In this document: one piece after another, positions 9,626 to 21,400 of the stretch
Layout of the letters: each line of letters starts with the position of its first letter
How positions within the stretch are numbered: position 1 is the stretch's first letter
Origin: Cherax quadricarinatus
Taxonomy: Eukaryota > Arthropoda > Malacostraca > Decapoda > Parastacidae
Assembly (NCBI RefSeq): GCF_038502225.1
Contig: NC_091311.1
Span: 37,352,072 to 37,416,071 of the forward strand
Length of the DNA stretch: 64,000 nucleotides
Direction of reading: 5' to 3'
Program-made: the position numbers and the translations under genes
The notes under the pieces: generated by a model
The model's database searches: none
Told to the model about the DNA's origin: nothing
Seen by the model: the letters and a program-made list of their open reading frames with translations, nothing else

Positions 9626-10085
9626 CAACTTGAAGAATAAGAGACATTTGCAACACATGGATGTGTTTATTGCCGAAGCGCTTCGCCTGCACAACAGGCT
9701 TCTTCTGTCTAATGCAGGAGACACTGAAGAAAGATGAAATAATTTTTGACATGATCAGTCCATTACTGTATCTTGATACAGACTGAGTCTTCTGTAATTC
9801 CTTTGTAAAACAACCGTTTAGTTTAACCTTCCACTAGTGGGCCACTCTCACCTGTGATGTCACCTCCAGCTGCTTCACCATACAGGTCTGGCTGCATGCC
9901 CATGAGGAAATGACTATCTCATCCCTAGACTGACGGTCTAATCATATTAAAATTATTTCTACTATCTCCAGTGTCTCCTATACAAGACTGACAAAGCCTG
10001 ATGTACGGGCGAAACGTTTTAACAATAAAGATACTTAAATGCTGCGAATGTGTCTTATTCTTCATCTTGTCGGTATTACAGGCCA
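9626..10085. mobile_element. PLE terminus foldback nested in LINE-D
   Basis: The left part (9640-9730, minus) and right part (9990-10075, plus) carry opposed PLE ends with the GCC...GGCGAAACG block and the AATAAAGATAC trailer. The right part ends CTTGTCGGTATTACAG. LINE-D coding matches resume immediately after, so this is an insertion into an existing LINE. Confidence 0.7.
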
Positions 10086-10307
10086 TCAATAATAAAGTCT
10101 AGAACTTGACCATAGAGAATGTGAACAAGAATTGAGAGTTATGGTAAGCAGAAATTTGAGGCCAAGACAACAGTGCCTGACCGTACATAAGATTTAGATT
10201 TTGCCACCGACGCGGCTAGTTTATTGTGCACCCTATATCCATCCTGTGGACGGTAGCGCAAGAACATATGGACAAACAAAAGGCCTAGGAACTAGGAAGC
10301 AGCAATC

Positions 10308-10311
<4 letters not shown>

Positions 10312-10369
<58 letters not shown>
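10312..10369. repeat. (CT)n microsatellite
   Basis: About 28 uninterrupted CT units. Confidence 0.95.
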
Positions 10370-10371
<2 letters not shown>

Positions 10372-11328
10372 CACCCCAACTTCCTTCTTATACCTCTGAC
10401 CAGAGCACACAACACCCACACACACTTCCCATTACCCCCTTTTCCATTCTCTCCTTGAAAAAAAAGCGTCCCCTCTTGTGGTACCATCGCTAAATTTGAC
10501 TTTAAGGAATTAGAAACTCTATACGAGCAATGAAAGCCATAAGTGGCAGAGGATCAGTCAGTGGCCACAGACTTCCCTCCTACCCTCGTCCACCTGTACC
10601 GGATTAAGAGAATCTGATCCTCTGCACGAGCTTGTGATCCCTCGCTCTGGATAAAACTGATGCTCGGATGTTTCATGTTTACAATTCTAATCACGTTCTT
10701 CCTTTCGTCTATATTTACTATAGAGCTTTTCCTTAGGCTAGGTAAAGTTAGCTTAGATTAGGACACGTTAGCTTAGGCTCGATTAGCTTATATTAACCTA
10801 TCATAACGTATAATTAGCAACTAATGATATAACATTGCATTGATTATACTGAGCCCTTTAACAGATGAAATATCTAGAATATTAATTACTATAAGGAATT
10901 TAATATTACTCTAGTTAAGCATATTAATACTTCACAAGACGTAATGACTGTAAGAACTTGACAGCTGTTGCCTTGTTTTCTGTTTACCTGTTGAACTGTT
11001 TACCTGATTATGTTCTTACCTGTTAATCATTTTTTACACGTATATCTGTTTAACTGTTTACACCTGTTGTCTAACTGTTTACTTGTTTTCCCGTCCGTCT
11101 GTTTTACCTGTAAATAACTGCATGCATTGTACATTTTTGTTTCTTATTTGCCTGTTTATGTCTATCTGTGTGTGTTTGCCTGCATATATATGTTTAATTG
11201 TTTACAGGTTTATTTGTTTATCGATTTTCTGTCTCTTCAATCTTTCCTGTTTGCTGTTTACCTTCTTAAATTTTTCTTTACCAGTTTTCTGCTTATCTGT
11301 TATTTGTTTACCTTTCTCTTTACTCTCT

Positions 11329-11333
<5 letters not shown>
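10370..11333. other. unassigned, T-rich
   Basis: No gene or named repeat is recognised. Positions 10960-11330 are T-rich, with repeated CTGTTTACCTG-like words that give long hydrophobic frames. I regard those frames as low-complexity artefacts. Confidence 0.45.

Positions 11334-11361
<28 letters not shown>
11334..11361. repeat. (CT)n microsatellite
   Basis: About 14 CT units. Confidence 0.9.
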
Positions 11362-11364
<3 letters not shown>

Positions 11365-11465
11365 GCTTGCACGTGCTACATTACCACAATGTTTAAGCCC
11401 TAGAACCGACAACCGGCTCGTCACGGCGAACCTGAGCTCTTTACCAGAGGGCAGAGGGAACAGAG

Positions 11466-11483
11466 TGAGAGAGTGAGAGAGAG

Positions 11484-11532
<49 letters not shown>
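11466..11532. repeat. (GA)n microsatellite
   Basis: GA units with a few GAGTGA and GAGCGA interruptions on the left. The array abuts the LINE-B tail on the right. Confidence 0.95.
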
Positions 11533-11534
<2 letters not shown>

Positions 11535-11650
11535 TGATGTAGGTAACAGCTCTTAGCTTGTCAACAGAGTTAAGAATCCTTAACCTGTAAATAGTTTGTC
11601 AATAAAGCTAGGGATTCTTAACCTAACCTTGTCAAACCCTGTGTAAAAAA
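11533..11650 (+). mobile_element. LINE-B 3' tail
   Basis: Matches the 3' untranslated end of LINE-B: TGATGTAGGTAACAGCTC, TAGCTTGTCAA, AATAAAGCTAGGG, CTTGTCAAACCCTGTGTAA, then an A-run. Two TTGTCAA(T/C)A(A/G)AG units are in tandem. No coding part remains. Confidence 0.8.
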
Positions 11651-12351
11651 AAAGAGGAAAAGAGAGAAAAGAGAGGAGAAGAGGGAGAGGAGAGAGATGA
11701 AACGTGAAATGTAAACAAATATGGAGGCCTCTGTGCTTGATCCTACATTTACATAGATAAAAAAATTCTTACCGAATGTGGCTCGTAGTTGCGATGAAGG
11801 CTCGATCCTCCGACCGCATACGGGATTTAGAGAAGGGATTAATCGGTTTTTTGTTTGGTCAACATGCTAATGGAGCAGGAGGGAGCCGAAATGTCGAGGG
11901 AAGCTACCTTCTGGTGAGCCAGGAAAGAAGAATGATGATAGAAAGTCCCTCAAAGGTCGTGGATATCGCGAGAGAATGATGACAAGGTCCTTGAATGTCG
12001 GGGATATCATGAGACTAATTTACCAGGCAAAGATTTTTCCCAAATTTCACACTTACTCTCAGTAAGTGTCTGACAGTGTCGTGTCTAGTCTGTGAGTTAT
12101 TGTTGATGATATTTTATTATTTGTGAATAATAGTATTATTATTATCATCATCGATATCATAATAATTATTATTCAGTTACAAATAAGTGTTTTCATCGTT
12201 ACTATCGTCAATATATACTACCACCACTACTATCGTCAGTACCATCAGCAACGCAACTACCTAATAGTAGTCATCTGTGTACCAGCATAAAGATGGCAGG
12301 CAGATGACTGAGGTCATCACTACCTCCACACTGATGACCAGAAGATATAGT
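11651..12351. other. unassigned sequence
   Basis: A 67-codon plus frame (11776-11979) has no recognisable domain. Positions 12118-12250 are rich in ATTATT and CACTACTATCGTC words. No element is recognised. Confidence 0.45.
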
Positions 12352-12843
<492 letters not shown>

Positions 12844-12861
12844 TATATATATATATATATA

Positions 12862-12942
<81 letters not shown>
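12844..12942. repeat. (AT)n microsatellite, right flank of TIR element copy 3
   Basis: AT units with one AGACAT interruption near the left end. Confidence 0.95.
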
Positions 12943-12944
<2 letters not shown>

Positions 12945-13468
12945 TCGCAGCAGTAATCTTACTAGGAGAACCACTAGTATACAACAAAAGTTTCTAGCCA
13001 GGATATAAATACTAAACAGAAACTAAGAGATGGTTAATGCTGTCGCTCTAATTCAATATTTAGAGAGCGGCTGACACTCTGGACGCACCAGGTATGATAT
13101 ACACCATAATTCCCCGCCTCTCCCCTGCTTCACTGCCTACACTAAAAGGTGAATGTTAGGATGTGTGTGTGGACGCTACAGGATATTCATTCCAGTATAC
13201 ACATCGGAGTTTTCTGGTGTGACTCTTCGTGATAGGTAGCGCATATTTGAAGTGTACAAATATTTTGAGAGGGGAGATATAGGAAGAGGAAGATGAGGAT
13301 GCTGAGGAAGAATAGGAGGGAAGGGTAAGAGGAGTCATGATGTTAAGAACCTGAACAAGAGGTTACACACGAAGGTTTACAAAACAGTGAGAAACAGCGG
13401 CAGGAGAATCAACAAATTCGTAGGACAACCGTGTCTTCCAATTTTCCTGTTTCAGATCCCTCTTCCTA
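12943..13468. other. unassigned sequence
   Basis: No gene or repeat family recognised. Confidence 0.45.
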
Positions 13469-13491
13469 GCTCTCTCTCTCTCTCTCTCTCA

Positions 13492-13549
<58 letters not shown>
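13469..13549. repeat. (CT)n to (CA)n compound microsatellite
   Basis: About 11 CT units pass through CTCACTCA into about 28 CA units. Confidence 0.95.
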
Positions 13550-13550
<1 letters not shown>

Positions 13551-13824
13551 GACCACTATTACCATCCCGTTCTGAATCTCCATGGAATATCAGAATCCAT
13601 TTTATCCCGGGTTCGCTTCAAGGTACCCGGGTACGAAACTCAGCGGGGAAATGCTCTTGATGTTGGGAAATGTGGGACACGCGGGCAGGCAGCGTGTCCG
13701 AGACACAGTGGACGCCGGCTACAATAGTCCAGCCACGGGTTGATGCCTCCTAAGCACATCCCGGGTTGAGTAGTCTCGGCTACAGATGAAAGTACACCAA
13801 TATACATTTTTTTTTTTGTACAGT

Positions 13825-14273
13825 CTAGTGGCACCGGACATGATGAATGTCACACTAGTGGCACCGAGCATGATGAATGTCAGACTAGTGGCACCGAGCA
13901 TGATGAATATCACACTAGTGGCATCGGGCATGATGAATATCACACTAGTGGCATCGGGCATGATGAATATCACACTAGTGGCACCGGGCATGATGAATGT
14001 CAGACTAGTGGCACCGGGCATGATGAATATCACACTAGTGGCACCGGGCATGATGAATATCACACTAGTGGCACCGGGCATGATGAATATCACACTAGTG
14101 GCACCGGGCATGATGAATATCACACTAGTGGCACCGGGCATGATGAATATCACACTAGTGGCACACAGCATGATGAATATCACACTAGTGGCACACAGCA
14201 TGATGAATATCACACTAGTGGCACACAGCATGATGAATATCACACTAGTGGCACCGGGCATGATGAATATCAG
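13825..14273. repeat. 30-bp minisatellite, about 15 units
   Basis: Units are 30 bp with no length variation, so both strands stay in frame. The plus frame (13786-14346) gives a ten-residue repeat LVAPGMMNIT and the minus frame gives TSVIFIMPGA. Every unit carries CACTAGTG around a SpeI-type site and GGCATGATGAATAT. Variants are GCACCGGGC, GCACCGAGC, GCATCGGGC and GCACACAGC, the last restricted to three adjacent units near the right end. There is no coding evidence beyond the open frames. Confidence 0.95.
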
Positions 14274-14689
14274 ATCAAGCGAGATGTCAGTTAGTTTTAA
14301 GGTTGTCCTAAATGCTCCGCAAAACAATGGGCTTTCTATTAAGTAGTTTAAACGTTGTATATCAGTTGTAATATATACTTAACAGAAATAAAGCTTGCCG
14401 TTGGATGCAGGTAACAGAATAGGAGGGTCGCTCCGGTTAGAAGGAATGGTGAGGAAACAGTTGTCACGGTCCACTGAGGGTGGATCGAGGATAGTAAGCA
14501 TCGGTTAATGAGAACGGGAGAGAAACAGCGGAAGATCAGAGGAACATTGGAAGATAACGCAGCAGACTGTGGCGCCACGAGAGTAACTCGTGCAGATATT
14601 TATGTTATTCTGCAAACCCTCAGTCACCGCCTTGCCAGACGACTTATTTTATTTGCTCAGTTTGATGGGTTTAAGCAACAGCGGTTCCC
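14274..14689. other. unassigned sequence
   Basis: Short frames only, with no recognised domain or repeat. Confidence 0.45.
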
Positions 14690-15200
14690 TCCCTACCTCC
14701 TTCCCTCCCTCCTTCCTTCCCTCCCTGCCTCCTCTTCCTCCCTCCTCACTTTTATACAAAGGCATTTTAGTGTTTGGCAGGGTAACAGAGGCATGACACC
14801 CATCCCTGTCTCCCTGCCTCTTTCCCTTCCTTCCTTCCTTCTCTTCCTCTTCTTGCCTTCCAGCCCCTTTTCCTTCCTTCCTCCCTCCCCTCCCTGCTCT
14901 TCCTCAGCGCCCCACCATGGGCACACACCTGGGTGGAAGACGACAGGTGACCCCGGCCTGTTTCCGCTTGAGTGACCAACCAGAGAGTGGACGCCCACTC
15001 CCCCAGACAACTTCCCCAGTCCGCTACCCCAATCTTCTCCCCAGCACTCTCCCTAGAACACTACCCCAGTCCTCTCCCCAGTCCACTACCCCAGTCCACT
15101 ATCCCAGTTCTCTTCCCAGCCCACTACCACAGCCTTCTCCCCCCAGATAACCTCCCCCAGCTCCCTACCCCAGTCCCCTCCCCAGCACTCTCCCCTACCC
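14690..15200. repeat. CT-rich low complexity and CCCAGTCC repeats
   Basis: Positions 14690-14910 are CCTT/CCCT-rich. From about 15000 to 15200, ACCCCAGTCC/CTCCCCAG words recur irregularly. The overlapping Pro/Ser/Leu-rich frames follow from this composition. Confidence 0.8.
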
Positions 15201-15374
15201 ACTACGACAGCCCTAACTAACCCACTCTCTCCCCAACTGGTCACCCAAGAAACAACCGAGCCCCTCCCTGTCCTTTCCCTACCCAGACATGTACCCCGGC
15301 CCTCTCGCAGACTTCTCCCCCAGGTTCTCCCTTACAGTCCTCTCCTCTTCCTCACTTCCTTAGCCCTTGTCCAC

Positions 15375-15545
15375 TGATGAATAAAAAATGTGTGAAACAC
15401 CTGGGTATCTTTACTGCCGAGATGTTTCGCCCTTCACAACGAGATTCTTCATTCGAATACAAAGCTGGTGACAGTAGTAGTTTTAACGTGATCAGTCCGT
15501 CAGCTGTGGTAAAAGATGGTCAGTCCCCCAAACCTACAGCATAGG
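15375..15545 (-). mobile_element. PLE terminus fragment
   Basis: On the minus strand: GAATGAAGAATCTCG, then AAGGGCGAAACATCTCGG and CAGTAAAGATACCCAGG, the standard order at PLE ends here. Stem II no longer pairs well. No coding part is present. Confidence 0.6.
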
Positions 15546-15546
15546 C

Positions 15547-15800
15547 TTGCGGACTGGGAACGACTGGAAGCACTTGTACTCACTGGAGCGCAGGCGAGAG
15601 AGATGGATCATAATCTACACCTGGAAGATTCTGGAGGGACTGGTCCCTAATATGCACACAGCAATCACTCCATACGAAAGCAAAAGACTTGGCAGGCGAT
15701 GCAACATACCCCCAGTGAAAAGTAGGGACGTCACTGGTACACTAAGAGAAAACAGAGTAAGTGTCCGGGGTCCAAGACTGTTCAATAGCGTCCCACCAGC
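15547..15800 (+). pseudogene. LINE-A ORF2 C-terminal fragment (plus copy)
   Basis: A plus frame starting near 15547 reads LYSLERRRERWIIIYTWKIL, TPYESKRLGRRC and VRGPRLFNSVPPAI, the conserved C-terminal stretch of the LINE-A protein after the RT. It stops abruptly at the edge of the oppositely oriented copy at 15801, so the two lie tail to tail. The RT core is not present. Confidence 0.8.
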
Positions 15801-16439
15801 AATACCTGGAGGTTATTCCGGGGATCAACGCCCCCGCGGCCCGGTCCATGACCAGGCCTTCCGATGAATCAGGGCCTGATCAACTAGGCTGTTACTGCTG
15901 GCCGCACGTAGTCCAACGTACGAGCCACAGCCCGGCTGATCCGGCACTGACTTTAGGTATCTGTCCAGCTCTCTCTTGAAGGCAGCCAGGGGTTTATTGG
16001 CAATTTCCCTAATGCTTGATGGGAGGCTGTTGAACAGTCTTGGGCCCCGGACACTTATGGTGTTTTTCCTTAGTGTACCAATGGCTCCCCTACTTTTTAT
16101 TGGGGGCATTTTACATCGCCTGCCCAGTCTTTTACTTTCGTAGGGAGTGATTTCTGTGTGCAGATTTGGGACCATTCCTTCCAAGATTTTCCAAGTGTAG
16201 ATTATGATATATCTCTCCCTCCTGCGTTCCAACGAGTACAAGTCAAGTGCTTCCAAGTGTTCCCAGTAGTTAAGGTGCTTGACAGAACTTATACGTGCAG
16301 TGAAGGATCTCTGAACACTCTAGATCTGCGATTTCACCTGCTTTGAATGGAGATGTTAATGTACAGCAGTATTCCAGCCTAGAGAGAACAAGTGATTTGA
16401 AAAGGATCATCATGGGCTTGGCATCTCTCGTTTTGAAAG
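15801..16439 (-). pseudogene. LINE-A 3' half, left of the Gypsy insertion
   Basis: A minus-strand frame (16256-15825) carries LERRRERYIIIYTWKILEGM, TPYESKRLGRRC, VRGPRLFNSLPSSI and a C-terminal KSVPDQPGCGSYVGLRAAS block. It continues to the right of the Gypsy element at 24709-25100. The last four bases here, AAAG (16436-16439), are the left copy of the target duplication. CR1/Jockey-like affiliation is inferred from the RT-adjacent motifs. Confidence 0.85.
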
Positions 16440-17025
16440 TGTGAGACCTCTACCCACTCTACCGGAGGTATCCCAGCGAGTGAGCACGTCCCCTGTATAT
16501 CCCAGTGCTTAACAAGCTAGGGAATAGCATATGAAGGTACAAATAAAAATGGGAACTATGGCTATAGTTTACTTAATAACATAAAAGGGCTAGAATACAA
16601 CATCTCCTGATGGAAATTTACACAATATAACAATTGACCTATGAGACTTATTACCAGGGGGAAGGGTAGATGTTATCAGTAACACGGACTAGTACTCACT
16701 CTTAATTCACCGACCAGCTGACCCGAGATTCCCAATGCGTGGTCTACTACACACGCGGCTGTCCAGAGCTCTCGCTCGACGGACCTGTCACCAACAACCT
16801 CCTTGCCCCGCTCTTTCCTGGGCTTATATCGTAGTCAAAGTACCCCCCTCCCCAATGGTGTATGCACCACGTGTACGACCTGACGCCTAGGTCTGAGGCG
16901 TCAAGAACAAAAGACCTCAGACGTGGGGCGTGGCTACAGACGCCTGCCAAGGCAAGGTGTGACCATATAATTGGTCAAATTAGGTCTCCCCAGAGACCTC
17001 ACAAGCCCAGCTGGACTACATCACA
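16440..17025 (-). repeat. Gypsy 3' LTR
   Basis: 586 bp, matching 24123-24708 apart from one base fewer in the C-run near 16842 and one extra G near 16925. Sense-strand ends are TGTGATG...CTCACA. A TATA-like GATATAAGCC lies on the minus strand around 16825. Confidence 0.95.
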
Positions 17026-17041
17026 TCCCCCTTTCTCCCCC
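17026..17041 (-). other. polypurine tract
   Basis: On the minus strand GGGGGAGAAAGGGGGA directly precedes the TG of the 3' LTR. This is the expected plus-strand primer of reverse transcription. Confidence 0.9.
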
Positions 17042-18492
17042 AGTTTAAAATATCTGAGAACTAGGACAATTTGTCCTAGTTATTAGACTATTTTAATCCT
17101 AACCCCTTAAATCTATTACAATACAATAGCAAATAATATGAATTCACACAGATCAGTAGGTTTAATAAATTCTAGCACAGGAAACGAATAACAATGACTC
17201 TGGTGCGAAACCTCCTTATCCGTCATGTCTCCTTAAAACTAAATATCGGGCTCCAGTGCCTTCCTGTACTCTACTAGAAATAAACTAGCTCCTGTAGTCA
17301 CCCTCGCTAATTAACCATTGAGCCAAACCTCGTAAGGTTTTCCTGGCGTAGAAAACAGCTCCAGCGGGTATTATTCCTTCAAGTACTTGCAACTGAACCA
17401 TTACACGACCACAATGTCGCATTTTCCTTGCACCGTACCGTGACCATTCATGACAAGGCAGGAATCGCAACCAGGACCAATCATTATCCCATTTCTAGGA
17501 ACTAAAAGAAAACCTCCCATCCCTCACATAAAGGAATCCTCTTCTGACGGCGAGCCGATTGGTGTTTACAAGTCTCCACCTGAAAAGAAAATACATCCTA
17601 TCTCTACTGTGATCCCTCCCGGCAAGGAGCTAGCTCACATAATATACAACACATTATTGTCCCAACAGCTGACATAACATAGGGCATCCCCTAGCAGTAG
17701 AGATACCGTACTAATACCACTCTAATCATCATTTCCCAAGCTTCACTGGCTAGTAGTGAATGACACGGTTGGCTTGACTTGGGGCCATGCTATTGACCCA
17801 GGGAGAAGCTCTCTCCAAATCCTTGGGCAGAAATATGAAGGGGTCGACGGAGGAGGACATAGGGCCATTGCAGTATTCTTGTCATCTCACCTCCAGATCT
17901 GTCTACTGCTTCTACTAGAAGAGGGGTTAGCCAGAGCTTCTGGCCGACCCTAGCACTTCCTAAATTGGGCCATGTCTCATTGTGTGGACTTCATTGGCGT
18001 TTAGGAACGCTCATGCGGGTCCCTCTCGTTGAAAGCACAGCATCTGGGAACTTCACGACTCAGCAAGCAGCTTATCTTCACCACGACAATACTCCTCAGG
18101 CACCAAGGCCACCCTTCATCCGTCCAGCCTCACCCGTCACTTCCACCTCTTGCATGGTGGTGGCACGAGAGCTGGCTACCGCTTTTCCTCAAGTCTCCCA
18201 GGTCTAATAATAGCCCTTTTGCTGGACCCAAACTGACTTCTTGGCACTTCTGCGTCTCCATCACTCCAGGCCAAATAGATTCCTGGAGTCTCCTTGGCAG
18301 ATCCTGGCAACATCTCCACATCTCCTGTGAATAATAGTAGACGGCAGTATTGTTCTACAGGTGACTGGGGGCTTATTGTTGGTGGGCAGGTCTCTAGAGT
18401 ATTGAGCCGACCTGAGGGCGAGGCGAGTGGTCAGCTCCTTCCCTCAGGGTCCCATTTACTCACAACACTCCCTCCCTCCAGCAATAATTCCC
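17042..18492 (-). other. Gypsy non-coding stretch between pol and PPT
   Basis: About 1.45 kb with no sense-strand frame longer than roughly 65 codons and no envelope-like features (no signal peptide, cleavage site or anchor that I can find). Plus-strand frames of 80-106 codons (17965-18207, 18029-18334, 18294-18614) run antisense to the element and have no recognised domain. It may be a long 3' untranslated region or the wreck of an extra gene. Confidence 0.6.
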
Positions 18493-21400
18493 TTACAAAT
18501 TTCGTCTATACATTCTTGACCTTGTATTCATACCAACATTTTCCTCTACCAGCTGATGTAACCTATCTTCCTCATATACCTCGTCATTTACAGTCCTTTC
18601 ATCCACCACATTAACATTAGGCATTACTATTTCCTCCTCAGACCAGAATGGCTTTAGTTTATTACAATGAACAATCCTCTCACTCTGGTCCTCAAACAAC
18701 CCTTTAACCTTCACATTTACTGGTCCCATTTTCTCTAAGATGCGGTAAGGACCTTTCCACCTTGGACCGAGGGACCTACTCTGTTGAGGGGTTACTTCAT
18801 CTTTATATACCATTACTAGGTTACCTTCCTTAAGTTTAAGAGGCTTCACTTGCCTGTCATAGTAGTGAGCATATTTTTCCTGCGCTCTACCAGATGCCTG
18901 GGCGGCAGTTCGCCAAGCAGTTCTCATTTTTGTTAGGACTTCTGAAGGATAGTCCTCACCGTATCTGACAACTGCTTGGTTCACCAAGCCTGCTGCAAAA
19001 TGACAGTCATGCCCTGTAAATAGGAATAATGGTTGTGTCCCTATTGATTTGTGAATAGCGGTGTTTAAAGCAAATTGAACATATGGTATATATTTATCCC
19101 ATTGTAATGGTTCTTTCTCTGAGAGAATGGCCAGTGTATTTTTGACTACTTGGTTCGTTCTCTCCACCATACCATTCGCCTGTGGATGATAAGCTGTCGT
19201 GAATGCTGTCATTATTTCTAAGGTGTTACAAACCTCTGCAAATACCTTGCTTTTAAACTCTGAACCTTGATCTGTTACTAATTCTCTAGGAGGTCCAAAT
19301 ATTGCTACGAATCTATCAAGGAGCGCCTCTGCAACAGTCTGTGGGTCTTTCTTAGGGATGGGTACAAGTGTTGTATACCGTGACAGATGGTCCACCAGCA
19401 CAAGAACATACCTATTGCCTGAATAACTATTATGTAAGTCAATAAGATCTGCACCAACCCGGTCCAACGGCTCCTTAATCTCGGGAAAAGCTTGCAATTC
19501 CACATTAACCTGAGGGTTACCTTTCCTCCTTTGGCAATTACCACAACATTTTACATATTCGGTTACATAATTCAGGAGACCAGGAAAGTAGAACATTTCT
19601 TTGGCCCTCTTATAAGTCCTAAAAACACCTGGATGGCCAGCCATCTTGGATGAGTGTGCAAGCTTCAGAGCGGCCTTCCTGAGGACATTGGGTATTACTA
19701 CCTGCTGTACTGAACGATCGTTCAGCTCCGTAATCCTATGTAGCACACCGTCTTTCATCTCGAATTCATCAATAGGGCGGCTTGGCTTGTGGCACGGGAG
19801 CTTCTCTCCCTCCAAATACTCAATTATCTCCTTCCACCTGTTCTCTTCCAGTTGGTACTCTCTTAATTTTTCATTGTTCACATTCTCAATATTAACATTT
19901 ACATTTATTGCTGCTACATTCCTACTCAATACGTCTGGTACATGGTGTGAGGCTCCGGGCTTATAAAGAATCTGGTACGAGTGTGCTGACAGTTCGTAAC
20001 CCCATCTAGACATCCTAGGACAGCGAGTTTTCTTTTTAAATATGTGCACCAATGCCCTGTGATCTGTTATTATTTTAAAATGGCGCTGAAATACATACGG
20101 TTCAAAGTATCTCACACTTTCTACCACTGCCAAGGCTTCTTTATCAGTGATGGCATACCTGACTTCCGGTCCTTTAATCTTTCTGCTAAAATACGCTACT
20201 GGGTGTGGGTTATTTTCCTTGTCTCTTTGCATTAGGCAACCTCCTATTGCAACTGCTGAAGCGTCTGTATGTATCTCAAACTCTCTGGAAAAATCAGGAA
20301 CCACTAATACCGGCTCACTTGTAAGCTCAGCCTTTAATTTTTCGTGAGCCAACTCATGTTCTTCTTTCCATACAAACTTAGCTTTCTTCTTAGTTAGATC
20401 TGTCAGTGGTGCTGCTAGCTCTGCAAAACCCTTAATATGTCTTCTAAAGTATCCTGCTGCACCTAGGAACCTCCTGACTTCCCTTGCTGTTCTAGGTCTT
20501 GGCATTTCAGATATTGCCTTACACTTATCAGGGTCAGGGCGAATCCCTTCAGGGCTTACCTGAAAGCCTAGAAATTTAAAGCTAGTGGCTGCTATTATAC
20601 ATTTCTTTGCGTTCAACTTAAATCCTGCTTTATCCAGTAGTTTTAGTGTCTCCACAAGGTTGTCTACATGTTCTGGAAATGACCGGGAGTAGACTACCAC
20701 ATCATCAAGATATGCCAGTGAGTGTCTACCCAACACAGGGCTGAGGATGAAGTTTATAGCTCTTTGGAAGCTAGAGGGCGCGGTTTTTAACCCGTAGGGC
20801 ATTCGTTTAAATTGGTATAATCTGACCCCATCTGAGAATGCTGTCTTCTCTCTATCTTCTTCTGAAACGGGGATGGCCCAATAAGCTGACTTAGCGTCCA
20901 AAGTCGAAAAATACTTAGCTGTTCCAAATGAATCAAGAATTTCCTGGATTAGGGGCAAGGGGTAACTATCAGCTATTGTTAATTCATTCACTTTCCTATA
21001 ATCCACACAGAACCGATAAGAGTTATCTGGTTTCTTTACCAACACTACAGGTGAGAGCCACGGTGATGAACTCGGTTCAATTACATCGTTCTGGAGCATG
21101 GTATTACATTCCTCCCTTATTACTCTCTTAGCCTCTTCTGGGAGTCTCCATTGACGGGTTTGGACAGGTAAACTGTCACCTGTAGGTATAGTATGCTCAA
21201 TCTGGGGCAGCAAGCCTATATCTCCTTCATCCATTGAAAACAACTTTGGAAAGTTCCTTAAAGCATTCTTTATTATTTCCTTCTCAGAACATTTTAAATG
21301 ATTTAGATTTACATCATTAAATGTCTTTTCCCTTTTACTTTCGTTCTGGGTGGGAGCGGCAGGCGTCACTACCCTTTCTGGGAGTCTGGTATTAAGTGCT

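Larger units (their letters stand above)
8300..10200 (+). pseudogene. LINE-D, degenerate endonuclease-RT, interrupted
   Basis: Scattered plus-strand matches follow the order of a LINE ORF2. The end of an APE-type endonuclease appears as FLRDFNFNQIDWN at 8335-8380, then FLEVIQDIF near 8550. RT pieces follow: GVQEGSILDP with KIYINELDEGTSD at 9360-9430 (in place of GVPQGSVLGP and YINDL) and MQFNVDKHKVLKLGN at 9545-9590. RVMVSRNLRPRQQCL near 10140-10185 continues after the gap. The gap (9626-10085) is a PLE foldback and 8385-8492 holds a SINE-like insert. Stops and frameshifts are frequent, so this is an old copy. Confidence 0.7.

Noticed and set aside
13825..14273. CRISPR-like array of 30-bp direct repeats
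   Set aside because: There are no unique spacers, the units are contiguous, and the genome is eukaryotic. It is a minisatellite.
14508..15220. Overlapping Pro/Ser-rich and Arg/Glu-rich frames
   Set aside because: Low-complexity CT-rich sequence. Several frames on both strands are open for the same stretch.
17042..18492. Envelope gene of the Gypsy element
   Set aside because: No sense-strand frame of useful length, signal peptide, cleavage site or anchor was found.
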